Of a DNA stretch of 64,000 nt, positions 16,229 through 24,993 are shown piece after piece (the first letter of the stretch is position 1; every line of letters begins with the position of its first letter). The notes beneath the pieces were generated by a model. The model saw only the letters and a list, made by a program, of their open reading frames with translations, had not been told where the DNA came from and did not search any database. Source of the stretch: CAZPQK01 sp964588695 (GTDB lineage: Bacteria > Krumholzibacteriota > Krumholzibacteriia > WVZY01 > JAKEHA01); assembly GCA_964588695.1 (NCBI GenBank), contig CAZPQK010000004.1, forward strand, positions 248,001 through 312,000, in the 5' to 3' direction. A program made the position numbers and the translations under genes.

Positions 16229-17185
16229 TTACGGGTTATGGCTAAGCAGGTGGACGCTGAACCAGCCATCCGGATCGGTCCAGGCACGCGCAGTTGTAAA
16301 TCCTGAGCTTAACGCAAGTCTAGAAAATTGCTCTGGAGTGTACTTATATGACGACTCAGTCCACAGGCGTTCGCCCGAGCCGAAAGTAATGTCCTCGCCC
16401 GCAACGGTTACCGTTTGGTCGCAGAGACTTTCCAGGTGCATTTCAATGCGGCCCACGTCGGCGTTGTAGAACGCGACATGCCGAAAGTTCGCGATTTCAA
16501 AATCAGCGTCAACCAACTCATTTACGTGCATTAGCATGTTCAAATTAAACGCCGCAGTGACACCAGCGTTGTCGTTGTACGCCGCGTTGAGAACGTCCGG
16601 AGACTTTTGTAAGTCTACGCCAATAAGCAGATCACATCCGGGCGAGCGCTCTGCAACTTTGCGAAGAAACCTGGTCGCATGGGTGGGCTCGAAGTTTCCA
16701 ATCGTGCTACCTGGAAAGAACACAAGATGTTTTCCGGGCCGTTTTGCTTCGGGTAAAGAGAAAACCGCTTCGAAGTCGGCACTAACCGGTAGCACTTCCA
16801 CGTGCGGAAACGAGCGGGCGATTGCTTGAGCTGCGTCAAGAAGATGGTCGCCGGAAATGTCGATTGGAATGTAAGCCGACGGCGTTAACAAACTCGACAA
16901 GAGCAGATGGGTCTTTTCGGAGTTTCCGCTACCGTACTCCACGACTACCCGGTCGGGACCAACGGCGGCGGCGATGTCGGCTGCGTTGGTTGCAAAAATC
17001 TCAGCCTCTGTTCGCGTGGGGTAATACTCGGGCTGGCGAGTGATTTCAGCGAATAGCTCGGACCCTCGCTCGTTGTAAAAGTACTTTGGCGAAATCCGTT
17101 TGGGGTCTTGCCGAAGTCCTTCCAGTATCTCGGTACGGATATCGGTAGGTGGGCTTTCGACTTCGTAAAGTTCGAACGAACACAT
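16229..17185 (-). CDS. egtD: L-histidine N-alpha-methyltransferase EgtD
   Basis: The 318-residue SAM-dependent enzyme trimethylates histidine to hercynine, the first step of ergothioneine synthesis. Features include LRQDPKRISPKYFYNERGSELFAEIT, the target-site stretch QPEYYPTRTEAEIF, the SAM motif VVEYGSGNSEKTHLLLSSL and FFPGSTIGNFEP. The frame is open upstream but overlaps egtB. The start at 17185 lies one base after the egtB stop and yields a normal-length protein, so egtB-egtD are tightly coupled. Confidence 0.92.
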   Translation of the reverse strand: MCSFELYEVESPPTDIRTEILEGLRQDPKRISPKYFYNERGSELFAEITRQPEYYPTRTEAEIFATNAADIAAAVGPDRVVVEYGSGNSEKTHLLLSSLLTPSAYIPIDISGDHLLDAAQAIARSFPHVEVLPVSADFEAVFSLPEAKRPGKHLVFFPGSTIGNFEPTHATRFLRKVAERSPGCDLLIGVDLQKSPDVLNAAYNDNAGVTAAFNLNMLMHVNELVDADFEIANFRHVAFYNADVGRIEMHLESLCDQTVTVAGEDITFGSGERLWTESSYKYTPEQFSRLALSSGFTTARAWTDPDGWFSVHLLSHNP

Positions 17186-17186
17186 G

Positions 17187-18491
17187 TTACTTCGCCAACC
17201 GGATTCCGGAAAACTGCCACCGCGCGTGAGCCGGGAAAAAGTTGCGATAGCTCGCGCGAATATGGTTTCGACTGGTGGCGACCGACCCCCCACGCAATAC
17301 GAACTGGTTGCTCATGAACTTGCCGTTGTACTCGCCAAGTGCGCCGTCTCCCGCTCGATACCCGGGGTACGCTGTGTACTGGCTTTGAGTCCACTCCCAT
17401 ACATCCCCGAACATCTGCGCCAACTCGCTGTCCGGCACGGCGCGATTCAACGCCCTGGGGTGAAACCGCTGGTCGTCGACAAAGTTTCCGGATGCGACCG
17501 GATCTGTTTTTTGCCGCAACGCCCGCTCTGCGCCCACTTCCCACTCCGCTTCGGTGGCCAGGCGAGCTCCCGCCCAGCGTGCGTACGCATCGGCTTCGAA
17601 ATAGCTCACGTGACAAACCGGCTCGGCATCTTCCAGTGGACGCATTCCGGACAGAGTCATGTTCCACCACTCACCTTCGCGTCGCTCCCAATACTCCGGA
17701 TGCACCCACCCCTCACTTTGCACAATGTTCCAACCCTCCGACAGCCACCATTGCGGATCCTGATAACCACCTGCGGCGATAAACTTTTTAAACTCGTTGT
17801 TGGTGACCAATCGGCAAGCGAGCGCAAAACCTTCAAGAAACACGCGGTGACGGGGGTGCTCGTTGTCGTAACCGAAACCGTCTCCGTGATGGCCGATTTC
17901 GTATAACCCCTCGTCAAAACTCACCCAATCCATATCCGGCAGCACTTCCCCTCGCTTAACCGCGATATCGCGATAGGCCGGCTTAAGTGGGTTACACGAA
18001 AACAGGTGCTTGATATCGGTGATGAGTAGTTCCTGGTGCTGCTGTTCGTGCTGCACGCCGATTTCAATCAACCCGGATAGCGTGGACAACAGGGCTTCGT
18101 CAGCCCCAGCGAGCAGCTGTTCCATGCCGGCGTCAACGTGGTCGCGATAATCCATGACCTCGCTTACGGTTGGCCGGGACAGTAGGCCGCGTTGCGGGCG
18201 GCTATGTTGCTTGCCCACGGTGTTGTAGTACGAGTTGAATAGAAAATTAAACGCTTCGTTTGGCGTCTTATAATCCGGAAGATGGGCCTTAAGAAGAAAC
18301 GTCTCAAAAAACCAACTGGTATGCGCGAGGTGCCACTTGGCTGGGCTGGCATCGGGCATTGATTGAACGACAAAATCCTCGGTTTCCAAAGGTTCGACCA
18401 GGTCGTGAGTTTGCTGACGAACGGCTCGATAACGGTCAGCCAGGGCGCGCGAAAACTCGTCGCGACTAGCGACTAAGCTTTTTGGGCTCAT
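17187..18491 (-). CDS. egtB: Ergothioneine sulfoxide synthase EgtB
   Basis: The 434-residue iron enzyme joins hercynine to a thiol donor (cysteine or gamma-glutamyl-cysteine) using O2. The N-terminal DinB-like domain carries the iron ligands in HLAHTSWFFETF (near 54) and HEQQHQE (near 148). The C-terminal formylglycine-generating-enzyme-like domain has HPRHRVFLEGFALACRLVTN, ARWAGARLATEAEWEVGAE and the end FVLRGGSVATSRNHIRASYRN. The start MSPKS at 18491 is preferred because AAGGA precedes it by 8 bases; ten more codons are open upstream. No egtC or egtE lies nearby, as in the minimal two-gene pathways. Confidence 0.92.
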   Translation of the reverse strand: MSPKSLVASRDEFSRALADRYRAVRQQTHDLVEPLETEDFVVQSMPDASPAKWHLAHTSWFFETFLLKAHLPDYKTPNEAFNFLFNSYYNTVGKQHSRPQRGLLSRPTVSEVMDYRDHVDAGMEQLLAGADEALLSTLSGLIEIGVQHEQQHQELLITDIKHLFSCNPLKPAYRDIAVKRGEVLPDMDWVSFDEGLYEIGHHGDGFGYDNEHPRHRVFLEGFALACRLVTNNEFKKFIAAGGYQDPQWWLSEGWNIVQSEGWVHPEYWERREGEWWNMTLSGMRPLEDAEPVCHVSYFEADAYARWAGARLATEAEWEVGAERALRQKTDPVASGNFVDDQRFHPRALNRAVPDSELAQMFGDVWEWTQSQYTAYPGYRAGDGALGEYNGKFMSNQFVLRGGSVATSRNHIRASYRNFFPAHARWQFSGIRLAK

Positions 18492-18629
18492 GGAGAAGGT
18501 CCTTCCGTTGAGGGCGATCACGATAAGTGACGCCGGTGGCGGAGGTTAGAGAGGATTTCCGCAGATTAAAGTGCCGAGTTATCGACATATTAACAGATGC
18601 CCGGTGACGTGGCAAACCATGCGCACGTT

Positions 18630-19601
18630 TTAGCCGCCGGTCTGAACCAAAAGGTAAACATAAACCGCGTATGCTGCAAACAGGATCAACCCCTGCCAGC
18701 GCTCGAGTTTCTTTTGCAACAGCGGTATGATCAAAACAACAGAGAACCCCAGCATCCACCAGATGTCCCGACTCAGTACGACTTCGCTTACCGCAAGCGG
18801 TTTAACCAGCGCCACCGTGCCCAGGATCCCACACACATTAAATATATTAGATCCGATGATGTTGCCCAACGCCACGCCGTCATGTTTGCGTATTGCGGCA
18901 ACGATCGCCGTGGTTAGCTCCGGAAGCCCGGTCCCCGCCGAAACCAAGGTCAGGCCGATAACTAAATCGCTGACACCCGCAAGGGCGGCGATTCGCGCCG
19001 CTCCGACCACCGTAAGGTCGGCGCCCCAAGAGAGCACCGCTGTTCCCCCGACGATGAGCAGTAGCGCTAGCGCCGGGTGGAGCACTCTCGCCGCGGGCTC
19101 GGCTTCGACGGTGGGGTCGAGCGGCACCTCTGCCCGGGCTTTTCCCGACGTGGCTCCTTTAACCCTCAACACCATGAACAGTGTCAGAAACACCAGTAGC
19201 ACGGCCCCTTCGTAGCGAACAATCTGTCGATCCCAACAAAACAACAGCATCATCGCGCCCGAAGCCATCATCACGTAAATGTCGGTGCCGAGTCGTTGCA
19301 GGTTAAAGTGGAGCGGCGGCAGCAGAAACGCCGAAAGCCCAAGGATCAACGCAATGTTGAACATATTGGAACCGACGACGTTGCCAATGGCCATGTCGGC
19401 GTTACCGGCGAGCGCAGCCTTCAGGCTAACCACAAGTTCGGGAAGCGACGTGGCCAGTGCGACCACCGTGAGTCCGATCACCGCAGTGGACACGCGAAAG
19501 CGACGCGACAGATCGATGGCACCACGAACCAGAACTTCGCCGCCAACGACCAGAAGTGTCAGCCCCGCAAGCACGAAAAGTAGCGCTGTGGTAAGACTCA
19601 T
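18630..19601 (-). CDS. Ca2+/cation (Na+ or H+) antiporter, CaCA family
   Basis: The 323-residue inner-membrane protein has about ten transmembrane helices in two inverted halves. Each half carries the alpha-repeat signature: ALATSLPELVVSL with GNVVGSNMFNI in the first, and SAGTGLPELTTAI with GNIIGSNIFNV in the second. The arrangement and length match YrbG-like Na+/Ca2+ exchangers. A short cytoplasmic loop (about 150-180) separates the halves. It likely exports Ca2+ in exchange for Na+ or H+; the coupling ion cannot be read from sequence. Confidence 0.88.
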   Translation of the reverse strand: MSLTTALLFVLAGLTLLVVGGEVLVRGAIDLSRRFRVSTAVIGLTVVALATSLPELVVSLKAALAGNADMAIGNVVGSNMFNIALILGLSAFLLPPLHFNLQRLGTDIYVMMASGAMMLLFCWDRQIVRYEGAVLLVFLTLFMVLRVKGATSGKARAEVPLDPTVEAEPAARVLHPALALLLIVGGTAVLSWGADLTVVGAARIAALAGVSDLVIGLTLVSAGTGLPELTTAIVAAIRKHDGVALGNIIGSNIFNVCGILGTVALVKPLAVSEVVLSRDIWWMLGFSVVLIIPLLQKKLERWQGLILFAAYAVYVYLLVQTGG

Positions 19602-19654
19602 CGCCCAATGTTATCCCAGCGTATTGGGGCGGGCAAGGCATTGATCGAGGTTGT

Positions 19655-20023
19655 TCAGGTCGCGTCGATCACAGCCTTAACGGTGTCGATGAGTTGCTGT
19701 CGCGAGAACGGTTTGGCGAGAGTTGCGTTGGCGCCGAGTGCGGCGGCCATGGCGAGTTGCGATTGAGAGTGTCCCGATGGTCCGCCGGAGATCGCGATAA
19801 TTGGAATGTCATGAGTACGACGAATGTCGCGAATCAACTCGATTCCCTCCTTCTCCGGCATGTAGAGATCGGTAATGACCAGGTCAAATGCGCTTTCGGT
19901 AAAGGCCGCGTATCCAACGGCGCCGTTCTCGGCGGTCGCAACGCTAAACCCTTCGCGGCTTAGGATTTCGCTAGTGACGTGACGGACGTCTTCCTGGTCG
20001 TCTACTACAAGTATGCGTCTCAT
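19655..20023 (-). CDS. Single-domain response regulator (CheY-like)
   Basis: The 122-residue receiver domain has the acidic pair in ILVVDDQEDVRHV, the phosphoacceptor Asp in DLVITDLYMPEKEG (about residue 53), a switch Ser in IAISGG and the Lys in TLAKPFSR. There is no output domain. The start MRRILVVDD at 20023 has AAAGGG nearby and fits the family; seven more codons are open upstream. No kinase is adjacent; the hybrid or TPR kinases elsewhere in the window are possible partners only by speculation. Confidence 0.9.
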   Translation of the reverse strand: MRRILVVDDQEDVRHVTSEILSREGFSVATAENGAVGYAAFTESAFDLVITDLYMPEKEGIELIRDIRRTHDIPIIAISGGPSGHSQSQLAMAAALGANATLAKPFSRQQLIDTVKAVIDAT

Positions 20024-20150
20024 CGTTTCCCTTTCGCAGATCATTTGGCTCGCATTTAGAAGATCGGTCAGAGCGAGGCGGGATTACAGAGACAATAGCG
20101 CCGACAGCAAGGAAAACGTTGCCGGTGGAAAACGTATGTGTAGCAGAGGG

Positions 20151-20972
20151 TTAGAGCGCACTGCCGCAATCGCGGCAAAACTTGGCATCGTAGCGGTGGC
20201 CTTCGCTGGCGCATTGTGGACAGGCCTGGGTGGAAATCTTTTCGTGGCCGTGAACCAACTGCGACGTCACGATTCCCGTCGGAACCGCGATAATCGCGTA
20301 ACCGCAAATCATTAGCAAAGACGACACAAACTTGCCCAGCGGCGTCTGCGGGCTCAGGTCTCCGTAGCCGACGGTGGTCATGGTAACGATGGCCCAGTAG
20401 ATGCCCAGCGGAATGCTAGAAAAACCGTGTTCTTCGCCTTCGATGACATACATTACCGAACCCATGATCACCGTAATCGCGGTGACGGCGAACAGAAACA
20501 CGAGAATCTTGCGGCGGCTCTGCTTCATCGCATGCCAAAGCGCTTCGGATTCGTTGACAAACTTAACAAGCTTCAGCACCCGAAAGATTCGCAGCAATCG
20601 GAGAATACGAATCACAAACAGAAAATGAGTGCCCGGAAGTAGAAGGTCCAGGTAGCTGGGGAGCACCGCTAGTAAGTCGATGATACCGAAGAAGCTGGTG
20701 GCGTAGCGTAGCGGGCGACCGATACAAATTAGCCGCAGCACGTACTCAATGGTAAAAACGATGGTGAAGATCCACTCAAGCAGATAAAGCTCGTAGCCCC
20801 AAAACTTGCGGATCGACGGAACGCTTTCCAGCACAACCGCCAGCACACTTAGGACGATCGCCAGGATTAGCGCGACGTCAAAATTGCGCCCGGCCGGCGT
20901 GTCGGCTTCGAAAATGATTTCGTGTAGCCGATGGCGCCAACCATTAAGTTTATTCGATGACGAATCGCTCAT
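20151..20972 (-). CDS. Voltage-gated-type K+ channel with C-terminal zinc ribbon
   Basis: The 273-residue channel has six transmembrane helices. S4 carries repeated Arg (VIRILRLLRIFRVLKLVKF, near 125). The pore has the selectivity filter TMTTVGYGDLSP (near 195). After S6 the chain ends in a zinc-ribbon-like motif, CPQC...H...CRDC near 255-270, which is unusual for this family and may be a cytosolic sensor or assembly element. Function is K+ conductance across the inner membrane. Confidence 0.88.
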   Translation of the reverse strand: MSDSSSNKLNGWRHRLHEIIFEADTPAGRNFDVALILAIVLSVLAVVLESVPSIRKFWGYELYLLEWIFTIVFTIEYVLRLICIGRPLRYATSFFGIIDLLAVLPSYLDLLLPGTHFLFVIRILRLLRIFRVLKLVKFVNESEALWHAMKQSRRKILVFLFAVTAITVIMGSVMYVIEGEEHGFSSIPLGIYWAIVTMTTVGYGDLSPQTPLGKFVSSLLMICGYAIIAVPTGIVTSQLVHGHEKISTQACPQCASEGHRYDAKFCRDCGSAL

Positions 20973-21049
20973 AACGGGACGGGCAAAACCCGCGGCCGGA
21001 TTCTACAACGAGCCGAAACCGGTCGTCACGCACCGATTGTGCCCCCGGG

Positions 21050-21538
21050 CTAGCTGAAATTGATCTGCGGATGGGCATCTACAGGGGCATCGTCGTCGTG
21101 GAAGATACGATCAAGGGCCTGGTGGCGGTGGCTGAAGATGCGGGTCAGGTCCTTGCGAATAAACAGGCGGTTCACCAGAGCACCACCGGGAATGGCATAG
21201 CGAACGTCGTCGGTTACCACCGTCGTGCCGTTTCGGGTTTCAAAGCGGTGTTCGTGAATCCAGTAACGGTAAGGTCCGCGCCGTTGCTCGTCGACAAACC
21301 TGTGCATTGGCTCGAACGCTGTAATCTCGCTTTGCCAACGTAGCGGAATACCGTGCAGCCTGATTCGGTAGTCGATTAATGTACCGGGCTCCATCGGGAT
21401 CTCGCCTTTGGTGAGCACTTCGAAGCGTAGCCACGGTGGTGTAATGGTCTCCAGGTTGCGGGCGTTCGAGAAGAAATCGAAAACTTCTGATAACGGGCGC
21501 TGAATGATTTGTGTCGTTTGGAGTCTGAAATCGCTCAT
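21050..21538 (-). CDS. SRPBCC-family (START-like) ligand-binding protein
   Basis: The 162-residue protein has the cyclase/dehydrase SRPBCC fold signature, with IIQRPLSEVFDFFSNARNLETITPPWLRFEVL at the start and FVDEQRRGPYRYWIHEHRFE centrally. The start ATG at 21538 overlaps the photolyase TGA (ATGA), showing translational coupling. SRPBCC proteins of this subgroup accompany photolyase, TIGR01777 epimerases and LitR/CarH regulators in light-response clusters. Its ligand is unknown. Confidence 0.82.
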   Translation of the reverse strand: MSDFRLQTTQIIQRPLSEVFDFFSNARNLETITPPWLRFEVLTKGEIPMEPGTLIDYRIRLHGIPLRWQSEITAFEPMHRFVDEQRRGPYRYWIHEHRFETRNGTTVVTDDVRYAIPGGALVNRLFIRKDLTRIFSHRHQALDRIFHDDDAPVDAHPQINFS

Positions 21539-22974
21539 GCTTGGCTCGCTTTCAGTTGATCGTACGCGGCAAGTGCACGGTTGCGGCCGCGGGTGTGGTC
21601 GATGACCGGCTTGGGGTACGTCTTGCCGAGATGAACATCGGCAGATAGCAGGACGTCGCGGGGAGCCTTCCACGGTTGATGGATGTATTTGTCGGGAAGC
21701 GCGGAAAGCTCTGGCACCCACCGGCGAACGTAATCGCCGGCGCGATCAAAACGTTCGCCTTGAAGAATCGGGTTAAACACACGAAAGTACGGAGCGGCGT
21801 CGGCACCACTACCAGCTACCCATTGCCAGCCCATCGTGTTGTTGGCGAGATCAGCATCAACCAACGTATCCCAGAACCAAGTTGCGCCTTCCTGCCAGTT
21901 GATTAACAAGTGCTTAACGAGTAGCGACCCGGCAACCATCCGGACACGGTTATGCATCCATCCGGTGTGCCACAACTCACGCATTCCAGCGTCGACGATT
22001 GGATATCCGGTCTTGCCGTGTTGCCACGCTGCCAGGTTGTCTCGCTGGGTCTGATCCCAGGGAAATCGTTCGAACTCAGGACGAAGCGGTTGGCGAGTGG
22101 TTTGAGGAAAATGAAACAGCAAGTGATAAGCGAACTCCCGCCACGCGATTTGTCGACGATAGGCTGAGCCATCGCGGCCGGTGCGCTGCTCCGCACGACG
22201 CACTTCGTGCCAGACCCGCTTGGGGCTTAGGTTGCCAAAACGAAGGAACGGAGAAAGTTTCGATGTCGCTGGCTCGCTGGGAAAGTCGCGGTTGTCTTGA
22301 TACCCGAACACCGCGTCATCGAGAAAGCGGCGAAGCTGTTGTTGTCCGCCCGCTTCGCCGGGCTTCCATGCTTGACGCATTCCGCTTGCCCAATCGGGCG
22401 TAGGAAGCAGGTTCAACGCCTCCAACCGAACCGAGTCGGGCCACCTGGCGGGGGCGACTAATGCCTCCGGCGCGGGCACATGTTTGCCGGGGTCAGCAAG
22501 GGTGTGCAGGTGTTTCCAGAACGGCGTAAACACCTGAAACGGTCCGCCGGATTTGTTACGGACGTCTCGGGGATCAAAAAGTACGCGGTCGGTGAATGTT
22601 ACCGCTCTGAGGTTGGCGTCGTTCAGCGCGGACGCCACTTTGGATTCGGCGTAGATTCCCGGTGGGTCGAAGCGCTGCTGCCACACGACGGTGTCAGCGC
22701 CAACTTCTTCGGCAAGGTCGACAAGGACTCTGGGAGAAGGGCCGCGTTTTACGATAAGCCGCGAACCGACTTCGGCCAAAGAAGATCCGAGGGAAGCGAG
22801 CGAGTGAAACAACCACCAGCAGGCGGCGGCGCCAGTGGGCCACTCACCCTCTTCCTCGGAATTCATTATAAAAACCGGCACCACGACGCCACGCCGCGCC
22901 GCAAAACCAAGTGCGTCATTGTCGGCCAGCCGGTGGTCGTCACGAAACCAAACAATTGTTACGGGTCTGGGCAT
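21535..22974 (-). CDS. phr: Deoxyribodipyrimidine photo-lyase (cryptochrome/photolyase family)
   Basis: The 479-residue flavoprotein repairs UV-induced pyrimidine dimers using blue light. The N-terminal antenna-binding domain starts PVTIVWFRDDHRLADNDAL. The C-terminal FAD domain has WREFAYHLLFHFP, GKTGYPIVDAGMRELWHTGWMHNRVRM and NNTMGWQWVAGSGADAAPYFRVFNP, the last two being the dimer/FAD-binding signatures of class I enzymes. ATG 22974 gives the family N-terminus; upstream codons are open but unsupported. It lies 29 bases downstream of the CarH-like gene. Confidence 0.93.
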   Translation of the reverse strand: MPRPVTIVWFRDDHRLADNDALGFAARRGVVVPVFIMNSEEEGEWPTGAAACWWLFHSLASLGSSLAEVGSRLIVKRGPSPRVLVDLAEEVGADTVVWQQRFDPPGIYAESKVASALNDANLRAVTFTDRVLFDPRDVRNKSGGPFQVFTPFWKHLHTLADPGKHVPAPEALVAPARWPDSVRLEALNLLPTPDWASGMRQAWKPGEAGGQQQLRRFLDDAVFGYQDNRDFPSEPATSKLSPFLRFGNLSPKRVWHEVRRAEQRTGRDGSAYRRQIAWREFAYHLLFHFPQTTRQPLRPEFERFPWDQTQRDNLAAWQHGKTGYPIVDAGMRELWHTGWMHNRVRMVAGSLLVKHLLINWQEGATWFWDTLVDADLANNTMGWQWVAGSGADAAPYFRVFNPILQGERFDRAGDYVRRWVPELSALPDKYIHQPWKAPRDVLLSADVHLGKTYPKPVIDHTRGRNRALAAYDQLKASQA

Positions 22975-23003
22975 AGTGCCTTTGGGTTTAACGCTGCGCA
23001 ACG

Positions 23004-23903
23004 CTACGCAATTTGCTCGAGTTGCATCCGCAGATCGCCGAGTCCATCGACCACCGTCACGCCGCTGCGGTGCAGGTCCTGTGCGCACAAGTTTGCCGCG
23101 CGCCCACCGACGAGTAGGGCAGCACCGTTGTCCAGGCCATCCTGCAACCGATTCAGTTCAACCGACAATGCATCGCGGTCGCCGACATAAGAGATGCTTA
23201 ACGCCACCGCTTTTGCTTGGGTCTGGCGAACGGCGGCGACAATTTCGTGAGCTGGCAAGTCGGGGCCCAGGTAGATCACATCCCACCCCAACTCTTCGGC
23301 GACGGCTGCCACCATAACGGCGCCAAGTTCGTGCAGTTGACCCGCTGGGGTTGTCACCACGACGCGCGGCGCCATGTGTCCGTTTGGCATTCGGCGAACG
23401 CGATGAGTCGCTACGAACGAACGGACAACCGCTGACGCCAGATGCTCGTGGACCACACGAAGCGTTCCGTGTTTCCACCGGTCGCCGACTTCGTTTAGCA
23501 GCGGGACCAGCAGGCGCATGCGGACGTCGGGAGCGCTCATCTGAATCGCGGCTTCGCTGAGTACGCGTTCCAGGCGAGCGCGATCTAGCGCGGCGATCGC
23601 GTCCAATGCCTTCTCGAGTAGGGATTGGTCAATCGGCTGTGGCGCGCTAGCAGCGCCATGATCTTCCGAGACGATTTCGCGTAGCTGCTCAATCGTGAAG
23701 TCCGAAACGTCGCTAATCCGCCGGCCGCCGTCGACCGCTACTTTCAGAAGGCGAAGCTTTTCGATGTCGTTGTCGCTGTACAATCGTCGGCCCGTGTCAG
23801 TACGGAGCGGCACGACCGCGCCGTATCGACGCTCCCACGCCCGAAGAAGATCGGGCGCCAGGCCCGTCCGTGCGGTAACCACACGGATGGGATGCCGAGG
23901 CAT
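23004..23903 (-). CDS. CarH/LitR-type B12-dependent photoreceptor repressor (MerR family)
   Basis: The 299-residue protein has an N-terminal MerR winged helix (about 5-72; IRVVTARTGLAPDLLRAWERRYGAV), a helical bundle and a C-terminal B12-binding domain (about 175-299). It carries the exact Wx9EH motif of CarH photosensors (W143...E153-H154) and the lower-ligand pattern HELG (H191), with GW...YLGPDLP downstream. In CarH, adenosylcobalamin drives a DNA-binding tetramer in the dark and light disrupts it. The start at 23903 is preferred over 23933, because the predicted -10 directly abuts the upstream ATG. Its neighbours phr and the SRPBCC gene are typical targets. Confidence 0.9.
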   Translation of the reverse strand: MPRHPIRVVTARTGLAPDLLRAWERRYGAVVPLRTDTGRRLYSDNDIEKLRLLKVAVDGGRRISDVSDFTIEQLREIVSEDHGAASAPQPIDQSLLEKALDAIAALDRARLERVLSEAAIQMSAPDVRMRLLVPLLNEVGDRWKHGTLRVVHEHLASAVVRSFVATHRVRRMPNGHMAPRVVVTTPAGQLHELGAVMVAAVAEELGWDVIYLGPDLPAHEIVAAVRQTQAKAVALSISYVGDRDALSVELNRLQDGLDNGAALLVGGRAANLCAQDLHRSGVTVVDGLGDLRMQLEQIA

Positions 23904-23933
23904 CGATTGTTTATGGCTAGCTTCCACACCCAT

Positions 23934-24010
23934 ATACTAACTGTCTGTCCAGGTGTTGTCAAGAAAATGCAAGATATTATCTTGACAAAACATAATCACA
24001 CCGGTTATTT
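23934..24010. promoter_or_regulatory. Divergent carH/sigma promoter pair with a 9-bp inverted repeat
   Basis: TTGTCAAGA (23956-23964) and TCTTGACAA (23980-23988) form a perfect inverted repeat with a 15-base AT-rich spacer. Each arm contains a consensus -35. To the right, TTGACA (23982-23987), 17 bases, TTATTT (24005-24010) faces the sigma gene. To the left, TTGACA (complement of 23957-23962), 17 bases, TAGTAT (complement of 23934-23939) faces the CarH gene. One repressor bound to the repeat would cover both -35 elements, a likely CarH autoregulatory operator. Confidence 0.7.
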
Positions 24011-24074
24011 TCTGGACGTAAGCGGACGAATAGCTACGGGACGCGCGCATGCGCGCAACCAAGCGGAGGAAACT

Positions 24075-24953
24075 ATGGGTACTTCGATTCCTAATAAGCG
24101 ACAAGCGACCACCAAAGGTCGTTCCGACAGTGGGCTCGACACATACCTGGCCGAAATCAACCGCATCCCCCTGCTGACACGCGAACAGGAGCACGAATTG
24201 GGGCTGCGGATCCTCGACGGCGACGAGAATGCCGTTGATGAAATGGTGAACGCCAATCTCCGGTTCGTTGTCTCTATAGCCAAGCGGTACGCGAAACAAG
24301 GTGTGCCCCTCGAAGATTTGATCAACGAAGGCAACATTGGTCTGATTAAAGCGGCTCGACGCTTTGACGTTCACCGCGGGTATAAGTTCATCTCGTATGC
24401 GGTGTGGTGGATTCGGCAGGCTATTCTTCACTCGCTGTCTCAGAGCTCAAGGATTGTCCGGATTCCGCTGAATCGCACCGGAATTCTGCATCAGGTGGGT
24501 AAGGCGTCCCGCGAGCTGTTCCAAGAATTGGGACGGAACCCAAGTGCCCTGGAGATTGCGGAGCACCTTGACATTAAACTTAAGGACGTGGAGATCGCGC
24601 TGCGAACCCCTAGCACTCACGTTTCCCTCGACGAACCATACGACAGCGACTCGGACGACAACGCGCTTATTGACTATCTGGTGGACGAGTCAACCCCGTC
24701 GCCCGATGTTCCTTTGTACGAAGAAACACTCGGTAGCGACATGCGGCGTGCGCTTGCAACTCTCACCGAACGCGAGCAAAAGATCATGACGCTGTACTTT
24801 GGTTTAGGTGAAGAGGATCCTCTAACTCTCGAAGACGTCGGTCGGCGCCTTAACTTAACCCGCGAGCGTATTCGACAGATCAAAGAACAAGCAATTGCTC
24901 GACTAAGGCACGAAAGCCGGGCCAAGTACATTCAAGGGTACGCCGAGAATTGA
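24075..24953 (+). CDS. RNA polymerase sigma-70 factor, RpoD/SigA-like (short form)
   Basis: The 292-residue protein has sigma regions 1.2 (DTYLAEINRIPLLTREQEHELG), 2 (NLRFVVSIAKRYAKQGVPLEDLINEGNIGLIKA, then YKFISYAVWWIRQAI), 3 and 4 (LTLEDVGRRLNLTRERIRQIKEQAIARLRH). It lacks a long region 1.1, as in Bacteroidetes RpoD and group 2 factors. GGAGGA lies five bases before ATG 24075; the frame is open upstream into the promoter region. The divergent arrangement with a CarH-like repressor suggests light control, which would be odd for the only housekeeping sigma. It may be a group 2 factor. Confidence 0.92.
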   Translation: MGTSIPNKRQATTKGRSDSGLDTYLAEINRIPLLTREQEHELGLRILDGDENAVDEMVNANLRFVVSIAKRYAKQGVPLEDLINEGNIGLIKAARRFDVHRGYKFISYAVWWIRQAILHSLSQSSRIVRIPLNRTGILHQVGKASRELFQELGRNPSALEIAEHLDIKLKDVEIALRTPSTHVSLDEPYDSDSDDNALIDYLVDESTPSPDVPLYEETLGSDMRRALATLTEREQKIMTLYFGLGEEDPLTLEDVGRRLNLTRERIRQIKEQAIARLRHESRAKYIQGYAEN

Positions 24954-24993
24954 TCGCGCTACCCGTCGAATCGGAACCTGGTAAGCTTTCCAC

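Noticed and set aside
17605..17612. TCACGTGA as a second parS
   Set aside because: Only the central bases match; it lacks the TTT/AAA flanks and lies inside egtB coding sequence.
17184..17906. 240-codon + strand frame opposite egtB
   Set aside because: It lies antisense to clear EgtB catalytic domain codons and resembles no family.
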